A stretch of DNA of 64,000 nucleotides from Anodontia alba. Lineage: Eukaryota > Mollusca > Bivalvia > Lucinida > Lucinidae. The stretch's first letter is position 1; every line of letters begins with the position of its first letter. Position numbers and translations under genes: made by a program. Below the pieces are notes generated by a model that was given only the letters and a program-made list of their open reading frames with translations, was not told where the DNA came from and did not search any database. The stretch lies in NCBI GenBank assembly GCA_964016985.1, contig OZ024828.1, forward strand, positions 76,591,869 through 76,655,868, written 5' to 3'. Positions 31,201 to 46,200 of this stretch are shown here, piece by piece.

Positions 31201-34200
31201 TTTAGTACTTGTATGACCATATCTCTGATCTTTAACCTTTTTCACTCTTTGGGTAAATTCAGCAGACGACAAACTGACATTATTGTTTTTATTATTTTCC
31301 AGAAAATAAGTTTTGACATATAAATTCTCTCCTAGGAGATAAGTTGCATGAAATGACAAAGCCAATTTTCTGGCAAAAGAAGAAAATATTTAAATATGTC
31401 GTCTGCTGAATATTTTACCCAGCGTTCTAAGCGTTAATTGTTTGCATTAGCGACCCTCGACCATTACTCCATATTACCAGTATTCCAGACTATATTACCA
31501 GTATTCCAGACGATTTGTTATTTTAAAATGTCAATGTGGGTGGTTTTATTATTGTATTTTTATTTCCATTAAAGATGTTTCTTATGTCTCATTAAATCGT
31601 CTTTCTTACACTTTTCTTATCAGGTCCTAAAACACTAGTTTTCAATGAGAACTTAGAAAATCTTTCATCAGGATATCCACCTAGTCTGTACCCTGTTCAA
31701 TGTTTGTCTCTGACAGGCCAGTAGATATATAATCTGGCACTAATGTGTCTGAAATGGAACGAAAGCTAGTACTGAAAGACTTTCCCTTTTGAAAGCGTAG
31801 CTGAAGTTTATTAATGCAGCCTGATCAGGCTGTGCCAATTTGTCATGGTGTAATCATTGCGTAGGTGAAGAAAAATGAGCCAGATCAGACTGTACGACTG
31901 TACAGGCTGGTCCGGATTCGTTGCTCTCGTATGTAACCTCTTCCCTTATCCCTGGCCCAAAATTATAACCTGTATTTTTATAATGATGTATTTTTCCATA
32001 ACAAGCTACTATCTTAGTTTTATTTGTATGATTAAATCAGTAAAACATTTCATTTATAGATTCTGTTCCATATCTCAGAGAGTCTCGTCTCAAAACGATT
32101 TATTATCATTTTGTTTACCGCTCTAAATCTATTATTTTCCCCAAACCAGAGCTGGTGTATTTGGCGTCGCTTGTTACCCTCTTATTCATGTCATTGCAAT
32201 GCTATTTGGTGGCCGATTCTCGTCCCAAACGACCTTATCGCAAAAGCAAACCGCGAAGATCCATTCTTGCCCGGAGGATTAAGGCCTTCTGTTTCATCAT
32301 AGCTTCTGAGCCCACTGATTCCACTTTGTTACTGTATAATTGTTATTGTGGTTAATTAGCATAAGTGAACTCTGTATTAATCTACAGTATTTGCCTTAAG
32401 TATTGGGACACCTTAATTATAGTGCTGGATGAGTGGCAAACAGTGTTGGCCCTGGTCAGACGCAACGTTCTGCGGCGTCTGATATGGGTCTATACTGTTT
32501 CCTAAGATCTCAAATATTTAGGGTTATTATATGTTTGCAGTCTGGGCCAGGCATTGTAGAATGTATATTTTATAATTTCTTCTCTCTTCGTTTTCTCTCT
32601 CTCTAATTTCTTTTCTCATTAATTTGTTCATTTCATACTTTCATAATAACATGTTCTCCATGAATTAGGTAAATAACCTCGATTTTGGGACCTAAATGCT
32701 GAATAAATGCAATACAGTCGACTCTCGTTATCTCGAATTCCAAGGGACTCTCTGAAACACTTCGAGATATCCGTACCTCGACATTTCAGATTTGAGGAAA
32801 AAATAATTCGAACAACCGCATTTAACAAATTTATATGTAATTGGACTTTTGACGTTTGAGATATATCGAAAATATTGTGGAAAAGAGGAGAAATTTCTCC
32901 TCTTTTCCATAATATTTTTACTTGTTTTTAAATTTTCATGTTTAGGTAGGGACAAGATTTTCATTTCGAGATAAGCGGTTATTCGAGATAAGGAGTTCGA
33001 GATAACGAGAGTACTGTATTTCTATTTAAGGGGAATGTATACACTTTCAAGAGAGACATAATTTGAAAGCAACGATTGTTATAGTCTTGTTGACTGCAGT
33101 ATTATAGCTTATTAATGTCTGAACGGTTTTCCCCGTACTTCACCATAGTGCGATTATATTGTTACTTCCTTTGGAATCATTTGGCCCATGGTGGTATCTT
33201 TGAAAATGGAGTTCTGCTCATGTATACGCTAGATGGCGTAAGCAGTGTTGGAAATTTCATTACTGCTTATGAAGTGTCTCAGTAAAACCGAGACTGCTAT
33301 TTTCTGCCTGTAATGTGTTCTTTGATTCCATAGGCAATCTTTTAGACTTTTATTTTATTGTTATTATTGTTGTTATCATTTCAGGAGGGGACTTATGGAA
33401 CAACTACTGGTGGACCTATGATGGTATATCAGGTGAGTAATAACCGTATTTGCCCTAAATATACGACAGGCAAATTTCTTTCTCACCCTACGTGTACGAA
33501 AACTCGCACAATTCCATTTGACTATCTTTAGATGCGTCTTAGACTGCGTCTTAGACCCTGAAGAGACATCGCATTCTGGGTGCTTGATCTGGTTCTACTA
33601 TTTGGTCTAGTCTGTATTTCCGACTAGTTAGGATAGCTATCATAAAAGAATGTTCTGTTTCCAAGGAAAAATGAACAAGTAAATCTTTTTCAAAGAAGAT
33701 ATATATCATGCTGGTACAGCAACACACAAAATCCCCTGGCTCAAATATTTGAAACTTGTTCTGTTATTTCCATGTAGCTCCGTTTACAAGCACTTGTTGT
33801 TTCTTAATTAGCATTTAACAGTATAAAAACAAATGAAAGCCCTTAATTTTAGTAGGCTGACGATACAAATAGAAAATAAATGAATGGTATTCTTCTTTTT
33901 CACCACGGACAAAGCAGAGAACATCTTTGACTTCAGAGGTTCGACTGTTGCAATTCTGAACAATACCTCTTTACTATATTCTGTTAGCAATCATCTTGAA
34001 AAATAAACAATTACATATCAAACAATTTTAAGAATTTGAATTTGGTGCCTGTTCTAAGAGGTACGGTGTCGAAATTATGGTTGCCTCTTTCACTGCCACA
34101 GGCGATAATAATAGACTTTTGCAAACAGCACAGATCATAATGAGCCGTCCCATCTGGATCTACGCTGTTTGACATCCAGTCTTGTCTTTCATCTTTACAT

Positions 34201-37200
34201 ATACACTTCTTTCCTAGCGATAGTTTGTTTAAAAAAAACAGACGACGAATGTCGTCTGAAATTTGGCACCGAAAGTTAAATAGCTATTAGACAAATATCA
34301 ACACAGTTTCAGATTAAAACATCCCAGAGTTCCTTCCTCGGATGGCCGTATTAAATTTTACCCAGTACTGGACTTAAATTGTAAAGTCTTATTAATGCTT
34401 GGTCGCATTCAGTACTTAGAAACAAAGAAAAAATAAATGGAGAAACCGAGTCAGCCATTACGATTTGAACCTAAACGTGAGAAAACGTACCTTCTGACAT
34501 GTGCGCCCGACGAACACTCAAATCAGCCTGCACATGCGCACAGTCTGATCAGTTTTCGTTGTCCGCATAGAGAAAAGTTATATTCTTGGCAATCCATAAT
34601 GTGCCCAGTTAAGATTCCGATCAGACTGCGCGAATGCACAGGCTGATCTGAATCTTCGCTCGGCGTACATATCCAAAGTTACGTTTTTGTTCTTGTTGTT
34701 TTTTTTTTGTTTGTTTTTTTTTTTACGTTGAGACTCGTATGCCAGTTTTATCTCAAATTGGGCAAGGTCAAATATATATTGAGGATTTAGGAATAAATTC
34801 ATTAAACATTTGAAATGTTTAGTGTCGGCTTAGAGATGAGCTATGTTTTATATTATACTTCTCTTGCTGAGCCAGTTTCGAGAATATTAGAACATGCATT
34901 TAATATTGTGGTTCTTGTTTGGAATTTAAAACTAGGACAAGGAGCTTAGAACACACACTTATCTTGTAGGCAGTAACGTTAACACTGTGTGGGCGAATTC
35001 AGCAGACGACAAATTGATGATATTTTTCTTAAAGTTTTCAGAAAATTGGCTTTAACTTTTTTTGCAGTTTGTCTCCTATCTTCTTTGGAGACAATTTGCG
35101 TGAAATGTCAAAGACTTTTTTTTTCTGTGAAAAATAAGGAAACTACTTCAAAATGTCGTCTGCTGAAATATTTACCTAGCATGCTTAGCATTATATTGAT
35201 ACAACCCAGCTAGTATTCTTTATAAATCTATAGCGGGTCGTTATCGGCCCGTCAGCTACCCTGACGGGCCGATAACGGCCCGCTATAGATTGAAAAAGAA
35301 TGCTTACTTGGAAATAGACACCGTAATTAACCTAACTATTCGTACAGAATTGCCTGAGTGAAACTGTAAACCGAGATCAATTTGCGCCTTGGCACAGACT
35401 GGTTTGAAAGCTAAAATTTTGGAATCCGTATAGTAAGGAGTTAAAATATAGTTGCACTTCAATAGCTGGAACAGCTAAGGACTATGGAAACTTGCTCTAG
35501 ACATAGGTCGTTCGAGCCACTGAGGGTTAATCATAGCGACAAGTTAGCCGGCAAATGTGAATAGTTTAGAGAAGTCTTTTCGATCTTCTATAACATAATG
35601 GTATGTTGTATGTACTCTTTAGAATTGCCCCGATGGGGCAATTCTAATGAGTACATACAACATACATTTTCATGGTAAAATAAGACTTCCCTAAAATATC
35701 GTTAAATATTTGTTTTCTTGAGCTGTCGGAAAAATTGTCATAGGGACTGAAAAACTAGTTCGAATCAGTCATGGTAAACGAGCCATCGGTGTTCGAGTCA
35801 TTGAATTTTTACTGTATTCCCGAATATTTAGGGTATCTACGACACATATCAAACCGGTCTAGACATCTTAGCCTTGTCTATTGAGTATTTGAATGAGGCT
35901 CACCTTCTAATAAAGTCTTAAATTTAAGATCACCAAGACAGTTGTATTTTTTAAATAATCTCCCGCGTTCCCTGGAGATGAGCATCTCTCTTCCTCAAGA
36001 TAAAACATGACCACAATTTGATTAGCAGCTAATAGGAAAATCAGAGAATACTGTTTTGAGATTATTAGCGGGAAAACCATACGCAAACAGCTGGTGCACA
36101 CGGAAGATTGTGTATTTGCACAATCGAGGCAAGATCTTCATTGTGCTTCTAAACAAATTATGACACCTCTAGTCTCTGGAATACGCAAAGCGAACACCGA
36201 CCCTTTCCAGTCTACGCAGCACACACAGGCTGATCTTGGATCGCGCTGTTTGGTAATGCGATATGGGTGTTTTCTCCTGACGCTCCCCAATTTTCGTGTA
36301 ATCATGTTCCTCATTGCTTGATCTGTTTCTTTAATAATGACTGGCTATGGGAAATTGTTATTGGACACAGCCCAATGTCCATTTCATTTCCTTCATCAAA
36401 CACAATACTAATAAGCCGAAACGTGAGGAAGCGTACCTTCTGACATGTGCACCCAAAGTAGACTCAAATCAGCCTGCGCACTCATGCAGTCTGATCAGAG
36501 TCTTCCTCGTCCACATGAAGAAACTTTGCATCCTTAGCTATCCAAAAAGCGCCCAGTGAAGATTCTGATCAGACTGCGCGAATGCGCAGTCTGATCTGAA
36601 TCATCGATGCGGCGCACATGTCCGAAGGTACGTTTTCTGTAATTGCGGCTCTGATGAAACAGACAGTTGTCAGAAAAGGAGAAGAAAACAGATGAAAAGT
36701 GTATGAATTTATGTCCAAATCGAGAAACAATAATTGAGATTTTTAACATTTATCTTTACTAGATCTACAATTTCTGCTATTGTTTCTGGTATGTTTGATT
36801 GTTTATTGTTGGAGAAATCTATTTTAGATAAATGTGTACTTTTATAAAATACCACAAGACGTAGATACCGTTTATTAAATGCAAACATCGCCCGGTCTAC
36901 TATTACATATAGAAAGCTGTAATCAAATACAAAAGCCGTAAATAATATCTAAGTCGAAGAAAAGATTTGTTCTGGATAATGTATATAACGTTTAGTATGG
37001 TGGGTCAAACTTTCAGCGGTCGACATTTTGAAATATGTTTCTTACTTTTGACACCAAGTTCTGTTGCAGTTCCTCTTCGAGTATCTATTTTATCTTCGTT
37101 TGTTCGTTTTGTTTTTGCCAAGCTACTGTTTTGTGTAGCCATCCATGCAATTAAACCATTATCCTATGCGTCAGGAGGACTGTGTTCCATTTTGTAGCCT

Positions 37201-40200
37201 TTTCTGGGTAGCTTCAATTTTTACACATACCAATAGTACATACAGTTTTTTTTAAAACGCTGGTCGTTCTACATTGTTCTAGAGAGGTGTATCTATATTG
37301 TATGCTCGTTTTATTACTTGTGGCTGCTTACTACGCAGCTATTTGTGTTCCACACTGTCTCGTGCCTTGCTGGGCTGCGTTCAAAAGTGTAAGACACACG
37401 CAAACGTTTTGCTCTAGATCCCTACTCATGTTGGTGCTTGTCATTAGGTAAAGTAATCCGTTTCGCGATCATGCTGCACTTCTGAACGCACCCCTGTCCT
37501 GTCTAAGTTTTGTGACTAGCTCTACTGTGGAAGAGCGAGCCGGTCGCTTGGCTTTAGCAAGCTATACATTCTGTTATCCCAGCTAACATTCTACATAAAT
37601 CTACAGCGAGCCGTCATCGGCCCGTCAGCTACCCTGACGGGCCGATAACGGCCCGCGTAGAATGCTTACTGGGATGGCTGTTCCTATTCGTTTGGCTCTT
37701 CTCATGGTATTGGAGGTAGATGTCGATCTGTGATTGCGTGCTGAACTTCATTATAATTTTGTCACCGAATTTAATTTGCAAAAAACATCGGTGAACATAC
37801 CAAGGAAATGCCACAATCACGAAGCACAGCCTATCCGAGGCACCATAAGAAGGAGAGACGAGGAACAATCTATTAAAAAAAAAACGCCACATATGAAACC
37901 ACCGACGAATAAACAAAGAACTGTAACAAAATCAATTTGCATCACGATACAATTTTGGTCGTTTTCATTCTAATAATATACAGTCCACTCTCGTTATCTC
38001 GATTTCACTCAAATGACCGTTTATCTCGAAGTGAAAAGTTGGTCACTCTTTTCAACATGGAAATGTAACAACAGGTTACAAAATATTGTGGAAAAGAGGA
38101 GAAATTGCTCCTAAGGAGCAATTCTTCTTCTTTTTCACAATATTTTCAATATATCTCTAACCAGGAGTCAAATTACATATTTTGTGAAATGTGGTTGATC
38201 AAATTATTTTTTCCTCAATTCTGCAAATCTGATATGTCGAAGTACGGATATCTCGAAGTATTTCAGACAGCCTTGGACTTCGAGATAACGAGAGTCGATT
38301 GTAAATAAAGGAATACGCAGTAAAGGTCATATTCACGGAGCGCAGCCCTCCCAATGTACTGATATGAGATTAGGAAGACACGAAACGATATAACAGAACA
38401 ACACACCAACGAAAACAGAACGAACAAAACGAAAAGGAACTGCTACATAGATACCGCCCTGGAACGGTCATATCATAGCACATGAGACGTAAATTTTGTA
38501 ATATAAAAGAAAAAAAATGACGTATAGTGTGCTAAAGGCATTATTTCTGTGATTGATTGTAGTCGGAGGATATATTTGTTCCCAACAACGAATTGAAATA
38601 TGTTCCAATAAAAGTAGAATCCTTTGGAAACAAGGAACTCATCAGTGATTCCAAATGAAAGCTTAATAAAACAAATGAATGTAAATAACCCTAATAGCCT
38701 AGAATGAATCATTGTAAATCCAATGTGTTTTCTATTTATATTAAGTTTATTTCTTGCAAGCAACATTCACATTATATGACTTTTCAGGTCCACAGTGGTG
38801 GGGTTTAAACCAGGACTGGGCCTTATGTAGGATAGGAAAATATCAGTCACCTATAGATATAAAGCCAGATAAACTTTTATTCGACCCTGCCTTAACAGCT
38901 GTTGTTTTCTCAAATGATAAAAAAGTAAGTATAAAGATAATAAGGTGATGGGCACAATATTTCTTATAAAATTGCATGTGCGCCCAGCAAAGACTCAGAT
39001 CAACCTGCGCATCCGCGCAGTTTGATCAGAGTCTTCGCTGCCCGCCTGAAGACGATTCGGACTGTGCGGACGCGCAGGTTTATCTGAGTTGTCGCATATG
39101 CAACCTTGCAGGAAATACTGTGCCCCGGCTCATATTAGCATGAACCATTTTTACTAAAGGCCATCACTAAAGAGTAAAAGAGCCATATATTGTTCTGTCT
39201 TAATTAAATCGTACACGCATAAAGAAATGTAATTTACAAGCAATAAGAAACTGTTGAAATATTGAGATAGCCAGGAAATATCAACACCGTTTGCTCATTG
39301 CATCTGCACAAGACTGATTGACATTAAAATGACAATACAAAAGAATACCTCAACGAAAAATAGAACAGAAGATAGCCAGGAGGAGCCACAATCGCAGAAC
39401 ATAACCCACCAGTAACATCAAGAGGAAGAGTAGACAGTACACAAGAATATAAGTGAGGATACCCAGGAAACGCCACAATTACGAAACAAAACAACACAAA
39501 CAAAAAAACAGCAAAGCAACCAGCCTGTTCTTCCCCAGCAGGGTGATCACAATGCTAGACAGGATCCACCAAACACAACAATAAGACAACGAACAGGATA
39601 AAACACGAAACTGCTTCGCAGCGAGTAGCCACAAAGGCCACACAAAGAACAAGCAACACCAAAACCTACCCTTTTGAATGGTCAATAGTAAAAACCACCG
39701 CGGACGGTGGGGTTGTGGCGGGGTTAAATCGATTTTACTGGTACAAAATCTTCACCCTAGGTTCAAACCCAATAAGCATTTTACGTAAATCTATAGCGGG
39801 CCGTTATAGGCCTGTCAGGGCAGCTGACGGGCCGATAACGGCCCGCTATATATTAATAAAAAAATGCTAGCTGGGAAGGTTGTAAAGTATACAAAGTGAT
39901 TATTCGTCTTGCATAGAGACTTCCTGGCTGAATCAGTGAAACATCACAGAAAACGTGTAAATCAAATTTAAATCATTGTGAAGACTCGTGACATTCACCC
40001 CAGACACAGACAGCCAGAGCTAAAGACCCAGTAAGCATTCTACATAAATCTATAGCGGGTAGCTGACGGGCCGATAACTGCCCGCTTTAGATTTATAAAG
40101 AATGCTAGCTGGGGAAACCACTAGTTGAAACACGGAGGGCCTGACAAAAGACACAGCATTTGTCATAAACATTTTAATGAGATTTACGAAGGAATCTTCA

Positions 40201-43200
40201 TAGAGTCTGAGACCCGACCCATCGCAGTGCAGTTAAAGAGGAAAGCATAGTTACCGACAGGTTAAGGTTAAAAACTAAGCGTGCAGTCTTTCACATACTG
40301 TCCAAGTTAAATCCCTTTATAAAGGGTAAATTTTGTTTTGAATCCTTCAAAAAATTGATTTTCAAGTAAGTTTGTACATTATAAACTAGGTCACCGTAAA
40401 ACTCTGTCTCGCTGTTTCTTGCTGTAGCTAAATTAATATTTATCCATTACTTCGGAGTGTCGGTGCTAACATTTTGTAAAAGCCTCTAAAAGATACTATG
40501 TGTAAGGAAATTAGTAGTCTGGGCTTTATTCCGATTTTAAAATCATTTACACGAGAACTACCTTACAAAACGAATAAGTTGAGATATGTTTATTCCTTAC
40601 GAAACGATCAAGGAATATCACTATCTAAAATGGAAAGGTAACTGAATGATTATACAAAGACGAACCGCAACAGAAATACCTTACCAAAATGGCCCACATT
40701 GCAAAATGTATGATTTATTTTATTTCAGTTTTGTTTGATGAAAATATGATATGTTCCACTGAATGGTCAGCTAAAGTATACCAGAATCCCATTTATTATG
40801 AAACACCTCACCTGGTAAAATATATTCCTGTAAAATTTTCAGCTCAACGGTAATCTTACCAACACCGGAAATGACATCACATTGTTCATTGACGACATCC
40901 TGGTGCCTTTCTTGAATGCCACAGCTGGACCTCTGCGATACAACTACCATATCCACCACATCAAGCTTCACTTTGGACCAGACGACATCAGTGGGTCTGA
41001 GCACACCGTAAATGGATTATCTTTTCCTGCAGAGGTATTGTATTCTTTATCACTCTGCGGGCAATTTCAGCAGCTGAACCTTTATTATATTTGTTATTGT
41101 TTTCAGACAAAATGCTTTGACACTGCATGCAGATTCGCATGAAATGTCAAAATATAAGTGAAGATACCCAGGAAATGCCACAATCACGAAGCACAGCCTT
41201 CCCAAATCATCAAAAGAAGGAAAGATGAGGAACAAACAAATGCACATATGGAACCATCGACGAACAAACAAAGAATAACTGCAACAGAACAGAGGAACCG
41301 CCTTAAAACGGTCAGTACAAAAACTACTAAGTGAGGTCTTCAACCATATTTACTATTTTTCTGGGAAAAGCCGTCCACAACATGCCATAAGTTAAGGGAA
41401 AAAACACATGTATTATGGATACATGCTATTACCCTCTTATCTGTAGTTAGATCTTGTTCCTGGTTAGATATCATACTGAACTATTAACAGCTATGGAAAT
41501 GATAGTGTACAAATCAGCACAATATTAGCACTTATAGGGGACTTCAATGATAAACTCCATTAAATGCACACACTACATGGTAATTTTCATCAGAATGATA
41601 AATGTTCCATTTGTCCATGCAATATACCATAGTTGTGTACTGTCAAGCAGGGGATATTTAGATACGAAATAACGCTCACATGAGTATGTACATCCATACA
41701 TCCCAGAAACACACATTGTGTGTTTACTGGGAGTCTGATATGAGCTTTTGTTCTTTGCTGTCATAAGACTCTGATATGTTGGAAAAGAAAAGAAAATGAT
41801 TTGGGCCGCTGATGTTTGCGCATGCGTTAATTCCAGTTTTCTTGACGTGGCTTAAATCAGTCGCATATAAAAATGTTCCTATGGGATTGTACGCTTAGAG
41901 AAGACAAGACCCAGATCAGCCTGCAAAACCATGCAAAATGGAAAAGAGAATGTCCAGAAAGAACCACAATCTCATACCATAACCTACCAATGACACCAAG
42001 AGGAAGAGCAAACAAACCAAGACACTGTCCACAAGCCATACACCAAAGCACCGCAACCAGTTTCACCTTCTCCAACAAGGTGATAACAATGCTAGACAGC
42101 AGTCTGACCAGAGTCCTCATTGGTTGCGCTATAGCCAAAGCTCCAAAAGCTTTTTCAGGCAGATATTGAAATTTCTGAAAAGACTGTACAGGATGCGCAG
42201 GCTGATATGAGTGTTCGCAGTATACACATGTCGAACGTACAGTTTCACACTGTGGCTTTCGAATTTCTTAAATGGGCAGCCAACATGAATAGGATGATGC
42301 TAGGTAACGTAAAATCTTTATACGCAAATTTTGTCAGTTTAATTACGAGTAAAGCGCAGCACTCTGGGTTTCAGCAGAATGCATTTTGAAATATATATTT
42401 TCTTATTTTCCCGGAAAACAGGATTTGACATTTCATGCAAATTGTCTCCAATGGAGACAATTTGCATTAAATGCCAAATCCCGTTTTCTGGGAAAAATAA
42501 GAAAATATCATCACTTTGTAGTCTGCAGAATTAGCAAGAGAGAGTGGTGAATGTTAATTGAAACTTTCACACATGTGCCTTACAATACCAGTATTTCAAT
42601 AAATGAACTGCGATCAGGCAAGTTACGTGTACCTTTTAGCTATAAGAATACAAATTCATTTACTTTCATAAAATAAAACTTAAATGTATTTAAATTCTGT
42701 ATTCAGTATATTTTAATTTATTATCGACCAGTTTCCTCCGAGCAAGTATCTGTCTTAACTTTAAACTTAATAACGAATGGGACTCCAATATCCTCTGAAT
42801 TTACTAAACTTCCAAAATTAAACATTTATGTGCCAGAAACTATCAAGATAATTGTACTTGTAAATATCAGTGTCTGAACTGTTTGCTCGTAAATGAGCTT
42901 AACCTGGTAATTTCCTGCCACGAAACTACAGTAACGTTTCGAGTGCATTGTGGTAAAGGTGCCTTAGCTCATGTTAGAACAACGAAGACTCTGATTAGTC
43001 TGCGCATCTTCGCAATCTTACCACTGTTACCTGGAAGAAAGTATGATACAGTCGACTCTCGTTATCTCGAATTTTTAAGGGACTCTCTGAAATACTTCGA
43101 GATATCCGTACCTCGACGTATCAAATTTGCAGAATTGAGGAAAAATAATTCGAACAGCCACATTTAACAAATGTATATGTAATCGGACTCTTGAAGTTAG

Positions 43201-46200
43201 GGATATATTGAAAATATTGTGGAAAATATATTGAAAATATTGTAGAAAAGATGGAGCAATTTCTCCTCTTTTCCACAATATTTTTTACCTGTTCTTAGAT
43301 TTTCATGTTTAAGCAGGGACAAGATTTTCACTTCGAGATAAGCGGTTATTCGAGATAAGCGAAGTCGAGTTAACTAGAGTCAACTGTATTATATATCTTA
43401 TGACGGAACTGCACTGGTGATGCACAGACTGGTCTGGGCCTTCCTTTTTTTCATATGCGGTAAACCCATTTGCTTTAATTTGGTCTCATGCTCGATAACA
43501 ATTTCAGCAGAGTATATTTTGAAATAAGTTCTTAGTTTTCCAAAACTAGGGTTTTACATTTCACTCAAAATATCATCTATGGAGATAAGTTGCATGAAAT
43601 GTCTACCCTACATTTTTATAACTATTCTCGAAGAAACAGTTGACAAATATATCATCAAATTGCCGTTTTTGAATATGCCAAGAATGTACCAAAGTTAATT
43701 TGTCTTTGTTTCTATTGGTAACCGATGTCACGACGATTTACCGAAACTGTCACAGATTTTCACATAGCAGTTAATAATTTTGGACCATGCATTAATCGTA
43801 ATTATTCGTATTTATATTCTACAGGTTAAACCAGTTTTTCCACCAATCTGGTACTTTCATTTTGATTCAAACTCATCTAATTGTGTGCATATTTTAAATT
43901 TAGACCCAGTGTAAAACAAGTAATAAGATAAATAATGTATACTAATCTGGCGTAAGTGTGTTGCAATTCGTAAGAAAGATAATATGATGAAGCGGAACCA
44001 TCAGGGCCCAGTTGTTTAAAACTTAACGAAGTTGTAAGCTAACGTGACGTTAGAATTTCTATCTTGAAATATGGCAAATACATTGATATAGGTTGCTGAA
44101 AAATGTAAGTAATTTTTGCAAAAGCTACTCACATTTTTGCAGCAAAAATATCAGTGTATTTGAAAATACCTTAGATACAACGGTTAACGTGTTTGTCACT
44201 AACGAGCTCGTTAAACTAACAATCGTTTGAACTACTGGGCCCAAGGTTTTAATAATAATACTGAGAGTAGTATTCGTTAAAGTGGTTACAACTGCAATTT
44301 ACCAGTCCCTATTACTCACTTGATTTTATATTTTACGTTTAATGGAGGGCGTGGGGGGGGGGGGGCGGGTAGGGGGAGGTTACTGGCCCAAAAGCTCTGC
44401 ACACTGTAAGAATTACACATTACAATCATATCCAATTCAATAAGAAATTATTTAGATGCAAACCCGCCCATAAAACATAGTCAAAATTAGTAGACCGGTA
44501 AACTGCATTCTACATCCACCGAAACATGGTTAGAAAGTCCTATTCAGTTTAAGGGCTGAATATATTAGATGTAATGGGGCAGACTATATACAGCCTGTGC
44601 CTATCTGGGTTATCTGGAAATATTGTAAAATTTATCTGGTGCAAATTTATCAATTTAATTTGTGCTACTTCGCTCGCTTAAGTTAAATTGCGAAATTTTC
44701 CAAAATGAACTGTAAATTTTGTTTCCGTAAAACATTTTTATAATGACAAAGTTAAGCAATGCAAACTAGTATTTTTTCATGGCTATGGTTTGAATTTCAA
44801 AATATTTGTATCTGTATATTTGATAAAACTGGCTAATAACTTTCCTAATAAGATAAAATTATCCTGTAATAACTTTTGCAGCATTATAAACTGTACCGAT
44901 TGTATGTGATTTATTTAAACTCCCTCAATTAGATGTAAGTATTTCGTGAATACCGTAATAATCCTAAGTCTTGCAAACTACCTGAGCAAACAGTATAGAC
45001 CCGGATCAGACGCCAAACGCTGCATCTGACCATGGTCTACACTATATAAGATTCATCCAGCAGTTCTTAGAAGCAACAATATTTAATAAAATGGTTTTGT
45101 TTAAAGTTTAAGACAAGTATGGTAAGTAGTTAGTGTATACCAATATTTATGGCCTAAACGGTACTTTTGCAGTGGCCTAAATATAAGTGTAGATGCCCAG
45201 GAAATACCACTGTCACCGAGCCCTCCCGATGCACCTTAGGAAGGAGAAATGAGGAACACATTACGAAAACACGCTTATTCAAATATATTGAAAATTTCAC
45301 CATCAAAAACTGAAAGTTTTTCAGATAAATATTCTGATATTTTTCACATTTCTGATCAAAACAAAGATTGTGGGTACTCGTAAGAACCGCCTCGCCGAGG
45401 CGGTTCTAAAGAGTACCCACACTCTATGTTTTTGAACAAAAATAAGAAAAATAATATATACCTCTGTAAACCCCAATTTTACTACATAAAAGTGGGGTTT
45501 AAGGGGGGGGGGGTCAATGTTGTATTATATTGGTATGTTTTCGTGATGAAATAAGGACAACACAAACACTACATATGAAAACACAGACGCACAAACATAG
45601 GAGAACTGCAACAGAAGTTCATAAACCATACTGAAAGCATGTAAAAGCATACGAGAGCATGATACTATTCTTCTTTAACTACGATTCTAAACATTAAACC
45701 TGGTTCAAGAATTTGAAGAGGCATAGTTACACTTTCAGTAAGATGCAGAATTGTCAAATTCGTTTTTCTCCCTTTGGAAAAATGACTCTACCCTAAAAGA
45801 AACAAACGCTCCTTTTTAGAAGAAGCTTGATGTGCAAACAGAAGTCAAAAATGTTGCATCACTTGAAACAAATGGTGGTAATTGTTTATACTATTATATC
45901 TTTATTTCAGCTACAGATTTTCGCTTATAATTCGGACCTATACGCAAACTATTCTCAAGCGCTGTCCAGCACCAATGGTATCGTGGCTTTTGCAGTCTTT
46001 CTTGAGGTAAATTTGTAATGGAAAACATACACAGATTGTATCGTTACTTGAGCAACAACATCAGAAATTGTACCTTATCTGTCTGGCCCAGTTGTTCAAA
46101 GCGTCGTTAGCTTAACGAGCTCGTTAAGGGTCGTTTTGTTAACTGTTTTAGCAGATTCAATATACAATATTCTGATATTTTTTGCTGAAAAAATGTGAGT

